The notes: a model not told the origin generated them from the sequence alone. A stretch of DNA of 64,000 nucleotides from Jannaschia donghaensis (GCF_001403795.1 NZ_CXSU01000005.1:1-64000); one strand, 5' to 3'. Shown: positions 43,833 through 53,233, counted from the stretch's first letter. Made by a program: numbers and translations.

Positions 43833-44849
43833 ATGGAGTTGTTCGGATACGCCGACACGGTCTGGCTGCCCTTCGTCTTCGCGGGTCTGATGGGCTTTTC
43901 GATACTGCTTTACGTCGTCCTGGACGGGTATGACCTTGGCGTCGGCATCCTGACGCCGTTCGCCGGGGACGACGTGGAAAAGGACATGATGGTCGCGTCC
44001 ATCGGCCCGTTCTGGGACGCGAACGAAACCTGGCTGGTGCTGGCGATCGGCCTGCTACTGGTAGCGTTTCCGACGGCCCATGGCATGATCCTGTCGACGC
44101 TGTACCTGCCGGTGTTCTTCCTGCTGATCGGGCTGATCCTGCGGGGGGTGTCTTTCGAATTCCGCGTCAAGGCGCGGGCGAAGTATAAGAACTTTTGGAA
44201 CTGGATGTTCTTCACCGGATCGCTAATGGCGACGCTGGCGCAAGGGTTCATGCTGGGCCTTTACGTCATGGGGCTGGAGATAAACACGGGTACGCTTCTC
44301 TTCGCGATGCTCTGCTCGGTCTCGTTGACGATTGGCTATGCGTTCATCGGGTCGACCTGGCTGATACTGAAAGGGCAGGATGCGTTGCAGGTGCGGGCTG
44401 TTGGCTGGGCCAAAGGGTGCATCTGGGGCCTCGTTGTCGGGATCGGGGCGATCAGTCTCGCGTCGCCGCTGGTCAGCCCACGCATCTTCGAGAAGTGGTT
44501 CAGCTTCCCCTCGATCCTCTATCTCTCGCCCTTGCCGGTGCTGTCGCTTGCGCTGCTTTTCTTGCTGTGGCGGTCGTTCAAACATCTCCCGGCCGAAAAC
44601 GATCGTTGGGCTTGGGCCCCGTTCTGCGTGGCGTTGGGTCTGTTCACGCTGGCCTTCCTTGGCCTAGGCTACAGCTTCTATCCCTATGTCGTGCCCGAAC
44701 GCCTGACGATCTACGAGGCGGCAAGCGCGCCGGAGAGTCTGTTCATTATCCTGATCGGGGCGATGTTCGTGGTGCCGACGATCCTGGCCTATACCGCGCT
44801 GGCGTATTGGGTATTCCGCGGCAAGGCGAAGGCACTGCGTTACGACTGA
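43833..44849 (+). CDS. cytochrome bd-type ubiquinol oxidase subunit II
   Basis: 338 residues, eight membrane segments, starting 5 nt after subunit I. YVVLDGYDLGVGIL at the N-terminus and PFWDANETWLVL are diagnostic of CydB/CioB. It completes the low-cytochrome-c, high-affinity oxidase. No cydX-like small gene or cydDC is seen downstream; a strong terminator follows directly. Confidence 0.94.
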   Translation: MELFGYADTVWLPFVFAGLMGFSILLYVVLDGYDLGVGILTPFAGDDVEKDMMVASIGPFWDANETWLVLAIGLLLVAFPTAHGMILSTLYLPVFFLLIGLILRGVSFEFRVKARAKYKNFWNWMFFTGSLMATLAQGFMLGLYVMGLEINTGTLLFAMLCSVSLTIGYAFIGSTWLILKGQDALQVRAVGWAKGCIWGLVVGIGAISLASPLVSPRIFEKWFSFPSILYLSPLPVLSLALLFLLWRSFKHLPAENDRWAWAPFCVALGLFTLAFLGLGYSFYPYVVPERLTIYEAASAPESLFIILIGAMFVVPTILAYTALAYWVFRGKAKALRYD

Positions 44850-44864
44850 AGGTGACATTACGAA

Positions 44865-44892
44865 AAAGGCCCGGTCCTGAGACCGGGCCTTT
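44865..44892. terminator. bidirectional terminator between cioB and the choline ABC genes
   Basis: Perfect 12-bp stem AAAGGCCCGGTC / GACCGGGCCTTT with CTGA loop. A T run follows on the plus side and an A run precedes it (T run for the minus strand), so it can serve both convergent operons. Confidence 0.88.
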
Positions 44893-44911
44893 GATAATGG
44901 TGGAGCGGTGA

Positions 44912-45976
44912 TCAGGCGGCGGAGGCCGCGCGGCGGGCTGGATCGGCGGCTTCGACAGGCACCAGTGCCTTGACCAGATCGCGCATGTGCAGAAGGCCGA
45001 CCTGCGTGCCGTCCTCCATCACGCGGTAGTTCAGATTGGTGTCGCCTTCGGACATGGCGATGACCGATTCCAGATTTTGCATCGGCGACACGTCGCCCGC
45101 GACGTTCACGCCGGGGGCGTTCGTTACCTCCATGATCGACCGGACGCGAAGCACGCGGGCGCGGTTGATGTCGGAAATGAAGTCGATGATGTAGTCGTCG
45201 TTTGGATTGAGCAGGATCTCCTGCGGCTCCCCCTGCTGGATGACAGCCCCATCCTTCAAAATCACGAGATGGTCTGCCAGCTTGAGAGCCTCGTCCAGGT
45301 CGTGGGTGATGAAGATGATCGTCTTGCGCAATTCCCGCTGCAATTCCAGCAGCAGGTCCTGCATGTCGGTCCGGATCAGCGGATCGAGCGCCGAGAACGC
45401 CTCGTCCATCAGCATGATCTCGGAATCCGACGACAAAGCCCGGGCGATGCCCACACGCTGCTGCATGCCACCCGACAACTGACCGGGGTAATGGCCGCCG
45501 TAGCCCTTGAGCCCGACCCGTTCGAGCCATTTCTGCCCTTCGGTGTCGGCGATCTCGCTCGATTCACCGCGTACCCGCCGTGACATGCCGGCGTTGGCCA
45601 GAACCGTCTGATGCGGGAACAGCGCGAATTTCTGGAACACCATCGACATTGTGTTCTGCCGCAACTCTGCCAGGCGCGATTCCGAATAGGCCAGGACATC
45701 TTCGCCGTTGACGATGACTTCGCCCGCTGTGGGGTCGATCAGACGGTTCAGATGGCGGATCAGGGTCGATTTGCCCGACCCCGACAGCCCCATGATGACC
45801 GTGATCTCGCCTTCGCGGATGTCGACGTTGATATCCTGCAGGCCCAGAACATGGCCGTACTTTTCCAGAAGCTCGGGCTTTCCGACGCCGCTGCGCACGT
45901 GCTCCATCATGGCCTTCGGGTTGGTCCCGAAGATCTTGTAGAGGTTGCGGATCGAGACTTTGATTTCATTGGACAT
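44912..45976 (-). CDS. choline/glycine betaine ABC transporter ATP-binding protein
   Basis: 354 residues. Walker A GLSGSGKST, Q-loop MVFQKFALFPH, signature LSGGMQQR, Walker B IMLMDEAFSALDPL and switch His FITHDLDEA; a C-terminal CBS-like/regulatory part follows. The N-terminal extension NLYKIFGTNP is typical for ProV/OpuAA/ChoV. Powers uptake of choline, betaine or related osmolytes. Its ATG overlaps the permease stop (TGATG). Confidence 0.92.
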   Translation of the reverse strand: MSNEIKVSIRNLYKIFGTNPKAMMEHVRSGVGKPELLEKYGHVLGLQDINVDIREGEITVIMGLSGSGKSTLIRHLNRLIDPTAGEVIVNGEDVLAYSESRLAELRQNTMSMVFQKFALFPHQTVLANAGMSRRVRGESSEIADTEGQKWLERVGLKGYGGHYPGQLSGGMQQRVGIARALSSDSEIMLMDEAFSALDPLIRTDMQDLLLELQRELRKTIIFITHDLDEALKLADHLVILKDGAVIQQGEPQEILLNPNDDYIIDFISDINRARVLRVRSIMEVTNAPGVNVAGDVSPMQNLESVIAMSEGDTNLNYRVMEDGTQVGLLHMRDLVKALVPVEAADPARRAASAA

Positions 45977-47025
45977 CAGCGGGCACTCGTGTCGATGCGA
46001 CCGAGGGCGGCCTTGGTGGAACGGTCCAGAAGAACCGCAAGAAGGACGATGCAGAAGCCCGCGACCAGGCCGACGCCCAGTTCCAGGTTCCGGATACCGG
46101 CCAGAACCTTGACGCCCAGACCCGGTGCGGACACCAGCGACGCGATCACGACCATGGCCAGCGACATCATGATGGTCTGGTTGATGCCAGCCATGATGTT
46201 TGGCAGGGCCAATGGCACCTGCACACCCCAGAGTTTCTGGCGCGACGACATGCCGAAAGCATCCGCCGCCTCGATCACGTCCTTGTCCACCAGGCGGATG
46301 CCCAGATCGGTCAGGCGGATCACCGGCACGATCGCATAGAGGATGATCGCGATGCCGTAGAGTTTGGATTCGGTAACCGAGAACAGGAAGATCAGCGGGA
46401 CCAGATACACGAATGTCGGCAGGGTCTGCAGCATGTCGAGGATGGGTATCACGGCGCGTTGCAGGATATTCGACCGCGACATGGCGATGCCGATGGGCAC
46501 GCCGAGAAGGACAGCGATAATCGTACACACGAAGATAATGGACAGCGTCTGGATCGCTTCGTCGTAGTAGTTGATGAAGGCCATGAAGCAGAAGGACGCG
46601 AGCACGAACAGCGTCACGCCGATTTTTTTGGTTGCAAACCACGTGATCGCGACCAGTAGCGGGATCATTATGAACCACGGCACCGCTTCGAACCCGGCGA
46701 GGGCCCAGTCGAGCATATAGGACAGAGGCTGCGTGACCGGGTCGAGGACGACCTTGAGTGGGTCCTTGATGGCCAGGAAGCCCTGCTCGACCGCTTCGGT
46801 CATGTCGCGCGACCGCGGGATCGCGGAGCAGGATTTGTTGAGCGCGTCGAGCGACGGGAAAGGTGTCTGCATCAACGGCGTCGCCGGATCGGGCGACCCT
46901 GCGGGTGCGGAGGTGCCATTCGCGCGGGCCAGCAGTTCGGCCATCGTCATCGGGCCGTCGGTCTTGCCACCGCCACACCATTCTTCGAGGCCCAGAGCCC
47001 CGATCAGTCCATCATACGTCGCCAT
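45976..47025 (-). CDS. choline/glycine betaine ABC transporter permease
   Basis: 349 residues. A hydrophilic N-terminal part of about 95 residues is followed by six membrane segments and the binding-protein-dependent loop IEAADAFGMSSRQKLWGVQV, as in ProW/ChoW/OpuAB. It works with the ATPase gene downstream and either of the two binding proteins upstream. A terminator (47101-47126) lies between it and the proximal binding-protein gene, so its expression depends on read-through or its own promoter. Confidence 0.92.
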   Translation of the reverse strand: MATYDGLIGALGLEEWCGGGKTDGPMTMAELLARANGTSAPAGSPDPATPLMQTPFPSLDALNKSCSAIPRSRDMTEAVEQGFLAIKDPLKVVLDPVTQPLSYMLDWALAGFEAVPWFIMIPLLVAITWFATKKIGVTLFVLASFCFMAFINYYDEAIQTLSIIFVCTIIAVLLGVPIGIAMSRSNILQRAVIPILDMLQTLPTFVYLVPLIFLFSVTESKLYGIAIILYAIVPVIRLTDLGIRLVDKDVIEAADAFGMSSRQKLWGVQVPLALPNIMAGINQTIMMSLAMVVIASLVSAPGLGVKVLAGIRNLELGVGLVAGFCIVLLAVLLDRSTKAALGRIDTSAR

Positions 47026-47100
47026 GTCGTTCCCCGTTGGTCGTCTTTGTTCTTTGTTCTTGGATCGTCAGGTTACCCGGATTCGTCGGTCTTCAAACGA

Positions 47101-47126
47101 AAAACGGGCCCCGGAGGGCCCGTTTT
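47101..47126 (-). terminator. terminator after the proximal choline/betaine binding-protein gene
   Basis: 11-bp stem AAAACGGGCCC / GGGCCCGTTTT with a 4-nt loop, followed by T's on the minus strand. It lies inside the presumed operon, 12 nt past the binding-protein stop, and would keep the periplasmic protein in excess over permease and ATPase. Confidence 0.8.
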
Positions 47127-47138
47127 CCGCTATGTCGT

Positions 47139-48125
47139 TTACTGCAGCAGCGCCGCGAGCTTTTCGCGGGCTTCGTCGCTGACCCAATTCTGCCACGTGT
47201 CCTGATAATTGGTCAGGAAGTACACGGCGGCTTCGTCGGCGGAGGCATTGTTGTCCTCCTGCCAGGCCAGGACTTCGCCCATCTGGGCGTTGGTGAAGCT
47301 GACGTTCTTCATCAGTTCGGCGATGGCGGGCTGACGCTCGACGAAGTCGGTGGTCACGACCGTCTTCACCGGGCCGACCGGATAGGACGACATGCCGACG
47401 TCTTCGCAATCGGGGTCGGCGTTACACATATGCTCGGTCTCGTTGTACGGGCCGAGGTCGATCTGGGTCATGTCGTACTTGCCCAGGACGGACGTCGGGG
47501 CCCAGTAGTAACCGAGCCACGGCTCTTCCGCCTCGAACGCGGCGGCGATGGAGGTTGCCATCGTCTCGCCCGAGCCGTGCTGGAAGATTTCGAAGCCGTT
47601 GCCTTCGAGATCAAGCGCACGAATCATCCCGGCGTTGGTGTTCTTGCAACCCCAGCCTTCGGGGCACTGGTGGAACAGGCCACCGACGAGGTCGGGGTTG
47701 GCCAGCAGGCCTTCCACCGTGGTCAGCTCGGGGTGGGCTTCGGCCAGATAGGTCGGGATCCACCAGCCTTCGATGCCGCCGTCCGACAGAACGTCGGTCA
47801 GCGTCTCGATGGTGCCGGCTTCCTGCAACTCGCCGTAGGCAGGCGTGCCGTTGATCCAAAGCTCTGTCACGATCTCGGGCTTGCCCGTTTCGGAGACGGA
47901 GGCCAGCGCGGGCGTGGTGGAGGACGGCACTTTGGTGACGTCGCAGCCGTAGCCCTGCTCCATCAGGAACGACGAGATCGAAGTGACGATCGCGGCGGAG
48001 GCCCAGTTCATCTCGGTGATGGAAACTTCACCGCATTCTGCGGTGTGACCGTCGGCCATCGCAACGCCGGCAAAGCCGGTCGCAGCCGTGGCGGCAAAGG
48101 CCGTCGTGATAAGATACTTCTTCAT
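47139..48125 (-). CDS. choline/betaine ABC substrate-binding protein, copy 1
   Basis: 328 residues with a signal peptide (ITTAFAATAATGFAGVAMA). OpuAC-type fold: ITEMNWASAAIVTSISSFLM, WINGTPAYGEL and the aromatic-rich PWLGYYWAPTSVLGKYDM that can form a cage for trimethylammonium groups. A close paralogue (48388-49371) lies directly upstream with the same domain order and conserved cysteines, so the pair arose by tandem duplication. Ligands may differ. Confidence 0.9.
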   Translation of the reverse strand: MKKYLITTAFAATAATGFAGVAMADGHTAECGEVSITEMNWASAAIVTSISSFLMEQGYGCDVTKVPSSTTPALASVSETGKPEIVTELWINGTPAYGELQEAGTIETLTDVLSDGGIEGWWIPTYLAEAHPELTTVEGLLANPDLVGGLFHQCPEGWGCKNTNAGMIRALDLEGNGFEIFQHGSGETMATSIAAAFEAEEPWLGYYWAPTSVLGKYDMTQIDLGPYNETEHMCNADPDCEDVGMSSYPVGPVKTVVTTDFVERQPAIAELMKNVSFTNAQMGEVLAWQEDNNASADEAAVYFLTNYQDTWQNWVSDEAREKLAALLQ

Positions 48126-48350
48126 GTGTCCACTTCTCCCTGTGTGGATTTCGACCGCCGGCTGTTGGTCCGGCGAGGCCGCCCATTCACAGGCGGCGCT
48201 ATGCAAACCCGAGTTTTCACCAATCGGGTATGCCTAAAGGGTTGCAAGGCCAGCGTCGGAGGTCAACCGGATAGTCGAAAAGCGACAAGTATCTGTCGCA
48301 GACGGCCTTTGGCCGGGACGTCGCTCACTCGACGGGGCTTGGCGGATCGA

Positions 48351-48378
48351 CCTGCGGCGGGGTGTCGTCCGCCGCAGG
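48351..48378 (-). terminator. hairpin after binding-protein copy 2
   Basis: 10-bp stem CCTGCGGCGG / CCGCCGCAGG with an 8-nt loop, 9 nt past the stop of the distal binding-protein gene. No T run, so a weak or attenuating terminator. Confidence 0.45.
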
Positions 48379-48387
48379 CACGTTTGG

Positions 48388-49371
48388 TTACTGCAGCAGG
48401 GCGGCCAGACGCTCGCGCGCGGCGTCGTTCACCCAGTCCTGCCAGACGTCGGTATAGTTGGTCAGGAAATAGACCGACGCTTCCTGTACGGAGGCATTGT
48501 TGTCTTCCTGCCAAGCCAGAACTTCGCCCATCTGCGCGTTCGTGAACTGCACCTTGTTCATCAGTTCGGTCAGATCCGGCTGCTCCTCCTGGAATGTCGT
48601 GGTGACGACCGTCTTGACGGGCACGACTGGGTAGGACGTCACGCCGATATCTTCGCAATCTGCGTTGGAGTTGCAGGTGAAGATCTCTTGGTCGTAGTCG
48701 CCCAGATCGACCTGCGTCATGTCATATTTGCCCAGGATGCTCGTCGGCTCCCAATAATAGCCGAACCACGGCTCCCCGTTTTCGACCGCCGAGGCCATCG
48801 AGGTGGCAAGCGTCTCGCCAGAGCCGTGCTGGAAGACCTCAATGCCGGCCTGTTCGAAATCGGCGGCGGTGGCATAAGCAGTGCCGGTGGTCTGGCAGGC
48901 CCAGCCATCGGGGCAGCCATGAAAGCGACCGCCGACCAGCTCCGGGTTGGCGAGAACGCCGTCGATCGTCGCCAGTTCGGGATGCGCCTCGACCAACGTG
49001 GTCGGAAGGTAGAAGCCTTGCACGCCGCCGTCGGACAAAACATCGGACAGCGTCACGATCGTGCCTGCGGCCGACAACTCGTCGTAGCCGGGGTTCCCGT
49101 TGGTCCAGACCTCGGTGACGATGTCGGGGCTTCCGGTTTCCGCCACGGACACCATGGCGGGCGTGGTCGCCGACGGCACGGCCGTCACGTTGCAGCCATA
49201 CCCTTGCTCCATCAGGAACTTGGCCACATTCGTGACGATTGCGGCCGAGGCCCAGTCCATCTCGGTGATGGTGACATTGCTGCAATCGGCGTGGGCGTCG
49301 GCCTGCGCCAGACCGGCGAACCCGGTCGCGGCCGTTGCGGCAAGGGCCGTCGTGATCAGAAATCTCTTCAT
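48388..49371 (-). CDS. choline/betaine ABC substrate-binding protein, copy 2
   Basis: 327 residues, signal peptide ITTALAATAATGFAGLAQA. It shares length, Cys positions and most motifs with copy 1 (ITEMDWASAAIVTNVAKFL; PWFGYYWEPTSILGKYDM; an identical TNAQMGEVLAWQEDNNAS). The ATG has AAGGAG 14-18 nt upstream and a perfect 16-bp palindrome just before that. Differences in the aromatic/loop regions (YLPTTLVEAHP vs WIPTYLAEAHP) suggest a shifted ligand range. Confidence 0.9.
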   Translation of the reverse strand: MKRFLITTALAATAATGFAGLAQADAHADCSNVTITEMDWASAAIVTNVAKFLMEQGYGCNVTAVPSATTPAMVSVAETGSPDIVTEVWTNGNPGYDELSAAGTIVTLSDVLSDGGVQGFYLPTTLVEAHPELATIDGVLANPELVGGRFHGCPDGWACQTTGTAYATAADFEQAGIEVFQHGSGETLATSMASAVENGEPWFGYYWEPTSILGKYDMTQVDLGDYDQEIFTCNSNADCEDIGVTSYPVVPVKTVVTTTFQEEQPDLTELMNKVQFTNAQMGEVLAWQEDNNASVQEASVYFLTNYTDVWQDWVNDAARERLAALLQ

Positions 49372-49394
49372 GGGTCCACATCTCCTTGATGGGC

Positions 49395-49410
49395 GGTCGA
49401 TCGATCGACC
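49395..49410. promoter_or_regulatory. 16-bp perfect palindrome before binding-protein copy 2
   Basis: GGTCGATCGATCGACC, 24-39 nt upstream of the ATG at 49371 and directly before the ribosome site. A likely operator for repression of the choline/betaine operon; the regulator is not identified in this window. Confidence 0.5.
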
Positions 49411-49538
49411 CCGACACGGCACCGTCGGACCACTGTGAACCGACCCCCACCGCGCGGATAGCTTCCGACGCTGACAAGGTCGGACGGTCCCGTCAACCGG
49501 ATGATGTGGAAGCGCGGCGAGGAGCCGCGGTCCGCGCG

Positions 49539-50348
49539 TCAGACGGTGATGTCGACGTTCGGCAGATTCAGGGCTCGGATCAGGTCGCGCACTTCCTGGC
49601 GGGCGGCGACATTCGACAGGTTCAGGTTCGCGATCCCGATGTCCTTGAGGTCGAGCAGGGTCATGCCACGGGGAAACAACTCCCGGAAGATGACCCGTTC
49701 GGTAAAGCCGGGGGCCACGCGGAAACCGATCCGTTTGGCCAGGTCTTCCAGCGCCTGACCCATCTTGCGCTTGTTGTGCATTTCCTGCGCGCCCAGACGG
49801 TTGCGCAGCACGATCCAGTCGATGGGCTTGAGTCCGGCCTTGGCGCGCAACTGGCGGGCGTGCCAGACCATCTCCGAATAGACGGACGGGCCGATGATCG
49901 TGGCGGAATCGGGGTCGATGCGGGCCAGCAGGTCGAAATCGACGAAACTGTCGTTGAGCGGCGTGACCAGCGTATCGGCAAGGCTGTGGGCCACCTGGCT
50001 CAAGCGGGTGTGGCTGCCGGGGCAGTCGATCACGATGAAATCGACCTTGTCCTCCAACTCTGCAACGGCAAGCGACAGGGATTTGTCGAAGGGATTTTCC
50101 CCTTCGGACAGGTCCGCCCGGTCGATCTTGGGAAGGCCCATGACCTCTGGCGTGGGCAGTTGAACCCCGTGACGCGCGCCGTAGTCCACGCGGTTTTCAA
50201 GATACCGGGTGAAGGTCCGCTGCCGCAGGTCCAGGTCGAGGACGCCGACGCGAAGACCCGCGCGCACCAGGGCCGTCGCGGTATGCATGCAGGTGGTCGA
50301 TTTGCCCGACCCGCCCTTTTCGTTGCCGAAGACGATGATGTGCGCCAT
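49539..50348 (-). CDS. mipZ: division-plane positioning ATPase MipZ
   Basis: 269 residues of the ParA/MinD superfamily: deviant Walker A NEKGGSGKSTT (9-19), VGVLDLDLRQRTFTRYLENR with the switch region, and FIVIDCPGSHT. The LDLDLRQRTFTRY segment is typical for MipZ of alphaproteobacteria, which forms gradients from the poles through ParB and inhibits FtsZ. No parB partner is next to it; MipZ is usually encoded away from parAB. Confidence 0.9.
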   Translation of the reverse strand: MAHIIVFGNEKGGSGKSTTCMHTATALVRAGLRVGVLDLDLRQRTFTRYLENRVDYGARHGVQLPTPEVMGLPKIDRADLSEGENPFDKSLSLAVAELEDKVDFIVIDCPGSHTRLSQVAHSLADTLVTPLNDSFVDFDLLARIDPDSATIIGPSVYSEMVWHARQLRAKAGLKPIDWIVLRNRLGAQEMHNKRKMGQALEDLAKRIGFRVAPGFTERVIFRELFPRGMTLLDLKDIGIANLNLSNVAARQEVRDLIRALNLPNVDITV

Positions 50349-50506
50349 TGGCCCGCCCCTGTCTCTACCACCCGTAAGTCGGGTCTTGCCACGTCTTAGG
50401 GCCTGTTGCGCGCCTTGCCCAGAACGCGCGAATCGGTTGGCACGCGAAAATCCCGCGCGTTGATAAAAACATCGCGGTTCGGCGCGCGGCGTGCGGATGC
50501 CGAAAC

Positions 50507-50532
50507 GAAAAAGGGCCGCCCGAAGGCAGCCC
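50507..50532 (-). terminator. terminator after rpmE
   Basis: Stem GGGCCGCC / GGCAGCCC with CGAA loop and one mismatch; on the minus strand it is followed by TTTTT. It closes the rpsP-rpmE transcription unit. Confidence 0.75.
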
Positions 50533-50553
50533 CTGATGTAGGTTGGCGTGGCT

Positions 50554-50775
50554 TCAGAAGCCGAGGCCGGCGTACTTGTTCTTGAACTTGGACACGCGAC
50601 CGCCGGTGTCCATCAGACGCGAGGTGCCGCCGGTCCAGGCCGGGTGCACGGACGGGTCGATGTCCAGCGAAAGCTGATCGCCTTCGGAGCCCCAGGTGGA
50701 GCGCATCTGGATGATCGTTCCATCGACCAGCTTGACGTCGATGGCGTGGTAGTCGGGATGCAGATCCTTTTTCAT
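50554..50775 (-). CDS. rpmE: 50S ribosomal protein L31
   Basis: 73 residues (ATG 50775; a GTG one codon earlier is possible). [15 protein letters not shown] and a C-terminal [11 protein letters not shown] are typical for L31. No CxxC zinc pair is present, so it is the zinc-free (C-minus) form. It follows rplS after 11 nt. Confidence 0.94.
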   Translation of the reverse strand: MKKDLHPDYHAIDVKLVDGTIIQMRSTWGSEGDQLSLDIDPSVHPAWTGGTSRLMDTGGRVSKFKNKYAGLGF

Positions 50776-50786
50776 CACATCTCTCC

Positions 50787-51164
50787 TTAGCTGGCTTTGG
50801 GGGCGCGGTAATTGGTCTGCTCGACGATGCGGGCAGACTTACCACGGCGGGTGCGAAGGTAGTACAGCTTCGAGCGGCGCACGCGGCCACGGCGCACGAC
50901 GGTGATGCTGTCGATATTCGTCGAGTGAAGGGGGAACACACGCTCCACACCCTCGCCGAAGGAAATCTTGCGGACCGTGAACGCACCGGCGATGCCGGTC
51001 CCGTGCTTGCGGCCGATGCAGACGCCTTCGTAATTCTGCACGCGGGTGCGCGTGCCTTCGGTAACCTTGAAGCCGACGCGGATGGTGTCGCCGGCCTTGA
51101 AGTCCGGAATGTCGTTGCCGAGGGCGGCGACTTGCTCCGCCTCGATCTGAGCGATCAGGTTCAT
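50787..51164 (-). CDS. rplS: 50S ribosomal protein L19
   Basis: 125 residues. [30 protein letters not shown] and [15 protein letters not shown] are the conserved L19 segments. It sits at the 30S-50S interface. Located after trmD with a gap of about 205 nt, classical rpsP-rimM-trmD-rplS order. Confidence 0.96.
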   Translation of the reverse strand: MNLIAQIEAEQVAALGNDIPDFKAGDTIRVGFKVTEGTRTRVQNYEGVCIGRKHGTGIAGAFTVRKISFGEGVERVFPLHSTNIDSITVVRRGRVRRSKLYYLRTRRGKSARIVEQTNYRAPKAS

Positions 51165-51369
51165 GGGAACCCTCCTATGAATACGCGCGGTTTGCCCGCG
51201 GATGATGTCCTGCACCCGTTCGGGCACGGCTTTTCTTTTTGCCACGCAGAGCGTCCCGGCGGGCCGGGGCGGTACGTGTCCGCGCGGGGTATATCGAACC
51301 GGGGTCCGGTGCAAGGGGCGACACCGAGGCGCGGCCCCGGACGCCGAGGTACCCCAGCCCAGAAGAAGA

Positions 51370-52149
51370 TCAGGTCCCGTTGGTGTGTTTCGCCCAAAGG
51401 TCCGGGCGCCGGTCGCGCGTCAGCGCCTCGGATTGCGCGCGACGCCAAGCGTTTACCTTGCCGTGATCGCCAGAGGTCAGGACCTCGGGGATGGCGTGGC
51501 CCAGCCATTCGGCGGGCTTGGTGAACTGCGGATGTTCCAAAAGACCGTCGGAGAAGCTCTCTTCCTCGGTCGAGGCGGCGTTGCCGATCACGCCGGGAAT
51601 CAGTCGGACGGTCGCGTCGAGCAGGGCCTGCGCCGCGATTTCCCCGCCGGTCAGGACGAAATCCCCCAGCGACACTTCGGCCATGTCGAAATAATCCAGA
51701 ACACGCTGATCTACGCCTTCGAACCGACCGCACAACAGCGTGACGCCCGGCCCTGCGGCAAGTGTGCGTGCCATCGCTTGGTCGAACGGGCGGCCACGGG
51801 GGCTGAGGTAGATCATCGGGCCGGGGCCGCGCGCATCGTGCAGGGCCGCCGCGACGACGTCGGGGCGCAGGACCAGACCCGCACCGCCGCCCGCGGGCGT
51901 GTCATCGACCTTGCGGTGCTTGCCGATACCGTATCGGCGTAAGTCGGTCGTCGTCAGCGACCAAAGCCCCCTTTTCAACGCGGTTCCCGTCAGGCTGTGC
52001 CCCAAAACACCGGGAAACGCTTCGGGGAACAGGGTCACGACGCTGGCCTGCCATGCGTCCGGCCTGACGTTGACCTCGCCCATCAGGTCGCGGGGCTGCG
52101 CCGAGGCTCGGATCGATTTCTGGCCGTGGGATCGGGTGGGGGTGGACAT
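51370..52149 (-). CDS. trmD: tRNA (guanine37-N1)-methyltransferase
   Basis: 259 residues. The SPOUT trefoil knot is marked by [18 protein letters not shown] and [33 protein letters not shown] is the N-terminal motif. An N-terminal extension of about 35 residues before VVTLFPE is unusual for TrmD; an internal start at residue 23 (MGEVNV) is possible. It prevents frameshifting by making m1G37. Confidence 0.95.
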   Translation of the reverse strand: MSTPTRSHGQKSIRASAQPRDLMGEVNVRPDAWQASVVTLFPEAFPGVLGHSLTGTALKRGLWSLTTTDLRRYGIGKHRKVDDTPAGGGAGLVLRPDVVAAALHDARGPGPMIYLSPRGRPFDQAMARTLAAGPGVTLLCGRFEGVDQRVLDYFDMAEVSLGDFVLTGGEIAAQALLDATVRLIPGVIGNAASTEEESFSDGLLEHPQFTKPAEWLGHAIPEVLTSGDHGKVNAWRRAQSEALTRDRRPDLWAKHTNGT

Positions 52150-52201
52150 GCCCGTCCCTTAGCGAAGGGACGGGCCTTGGGAAAGTGGCGTAGCGGTTCG
52201 G

Positions 52202-52363
52202 TCAGGCGATCGCGAAGACGCCCAGTGCCACGAGCACGAACAAGACGAGAGCGATAACGATAAGGATTTTCGCCCCCGTCAGCGCCATGCCCGAAATCTT
52301 GCCGAGGCCGAGGAAGGCCGCGATGGCCGCGATTGCGAGAAGGGCGAGAATCCAGCCGAGCAT
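52202..52363 (-). CDS. DUF1328-family small membrane protein
   Basis: 53 residues, two hydrophobic segments: GWILALLAIAAIAAFLGLG and ALTGAKILIVIALVLFVLVAL (first 20). The length and the GKISG hinge match the YtjA/UPF0391 (DUF1328) family, small stress-linked inner-membrane proteins. ATG 52363 has AAGGAAT 7 nt upstream. It sits between rimM and trmD on the same strand. Confidence 0.82.
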   Translation of the reverse strand: MLGWILALLAIAAIAAFLGLGKISGMALTGAKILIVIALVLFVLVALGVFAIA

Positions 52364-52470
52364 TTGATATTCCTTGTTGGTTGATCTGGCATGACAACCT
52401 GTCGCAGGGGCGTTTGTTCCATGTCTTCGCGCGGCTTCGCGGCATAAGAGCGCCAATCTGGCCGAATGCC

Positions 52471-53007
52471 TTATGGGCCCCGTTCGTCAGGGCCATCGCT
52501 GTCGCCTTCGCCCGGCATCAGGCCGTAGGGCAGGTCGACGATCACCCGACCCGCCGTCAGATCGACGGTCGGCACGATGGCGCGGGTGAACGGAATCAGG
52601 ACGGGGGTGCTGCCGATGCGAACCTCTAGAATGTCGCCCGCGCCGTGGTCGTGGACGGCGTGAATGCGCCCCAGCGTCTCGCCGCCGGTATCGAACGCGG
52701 TCAGGCCGATCAGATCGGTGTGGTAGAATTCGTCGTCCGGCAGGGCCGGCAGGGCATCGCGGTGCGCCCAGAACTTCTGTCCGCGAAGCGCGTCGGCGGC
52801 TTCCTTGTGCGGCACGCCGGCCAAGCGCACGGCGTAGCCACCCTTGATGGGCCGGATCACGGTCAACTTGGCCACGGTGCCGTTGTCGAGGATTACGGGA
52901 CCGTAGTCGCCGATCGCGCTGGGGTCGGCACAGAAACTCTTGACCCGCACTTCGCCACGGACGCCGTAGCTGCCCATGATGGCCCCCAGGCAGACGTGAT
53001 CCTTCAT
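52471..53007 (-). CDS. rimM: 16S rRNA processing protein RimM
   Basis: 178 residues. CLGAIMGSYGVRGEVRVKSF is the conserved N-terminal barrel; the PRC-barrel part has DLIGLTAFDTGGETLGRIHAV. It helps mature the 30S head and binds S19. The start overlaps the stop of a 57-residue membrane-protein gene (ATGA). Confidence 0.94.
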   Translation of the reverse strand: MKDHVCLGAIMGSYGVRGEVRVKSFCADPSAIGDYGPVILDNGTVAKLTVIRPIKGGYAVRLAGVPHKEAADALRGQKFWAHRDALPALPDDEFYHTDLIGLTAFDTGGETLGRIHAVHDHGAGDILEVRIGSTPVLIPFTRAIVPTVDLTAGRVIVDLPYGLMPGEGDSDGPDERGP

Positions 53008-53177
53008 CGTGGCACCATGATCGAGAGGAGGAGAAGACCGGACAAGCCGGTGCTTGCCAGAATGCCGGCGCCCATCCAGCGCAGCCATCTGACACGCGGC
53101 TGAAGCACCGCCACGACGGCCCCGGTCAGGACCAGACTGCCGATCGCCAAAAGCGGGATGAAGATATGTGCGGGCAT
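53004..53177 (-). CDS. 57-residue membrane protein between rpsP and rimM
   Basis: A complete small reading frame from ATG 53177 to a TGA overlapping the rimM ATG. The N-terminal 22 residues are hydrophobic (HIFIPLLAIGSLVLTGAVVA) and a second segment (GAGILASTGLSGLLLLSIM) follows an RVRWLRW stretch, so two membrane helices with a basic loop are likely. Position and overlap make it part of the rpsP-rimM unit. I do not recognise the family. Confidence 0.7.
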   Translation of the reverse strand: MPAHIFIPLLAIGSLVLTGAVVAVLQPRVRWLRWMGAGILASTGLSGLLLLSIMVPR

Positions 53178-53233
53178 GGCTACGAGCGGAATTGGGGTCG
53201 GACGGGCCGCGTGGGCCCGCCCGGGTACCGGAG

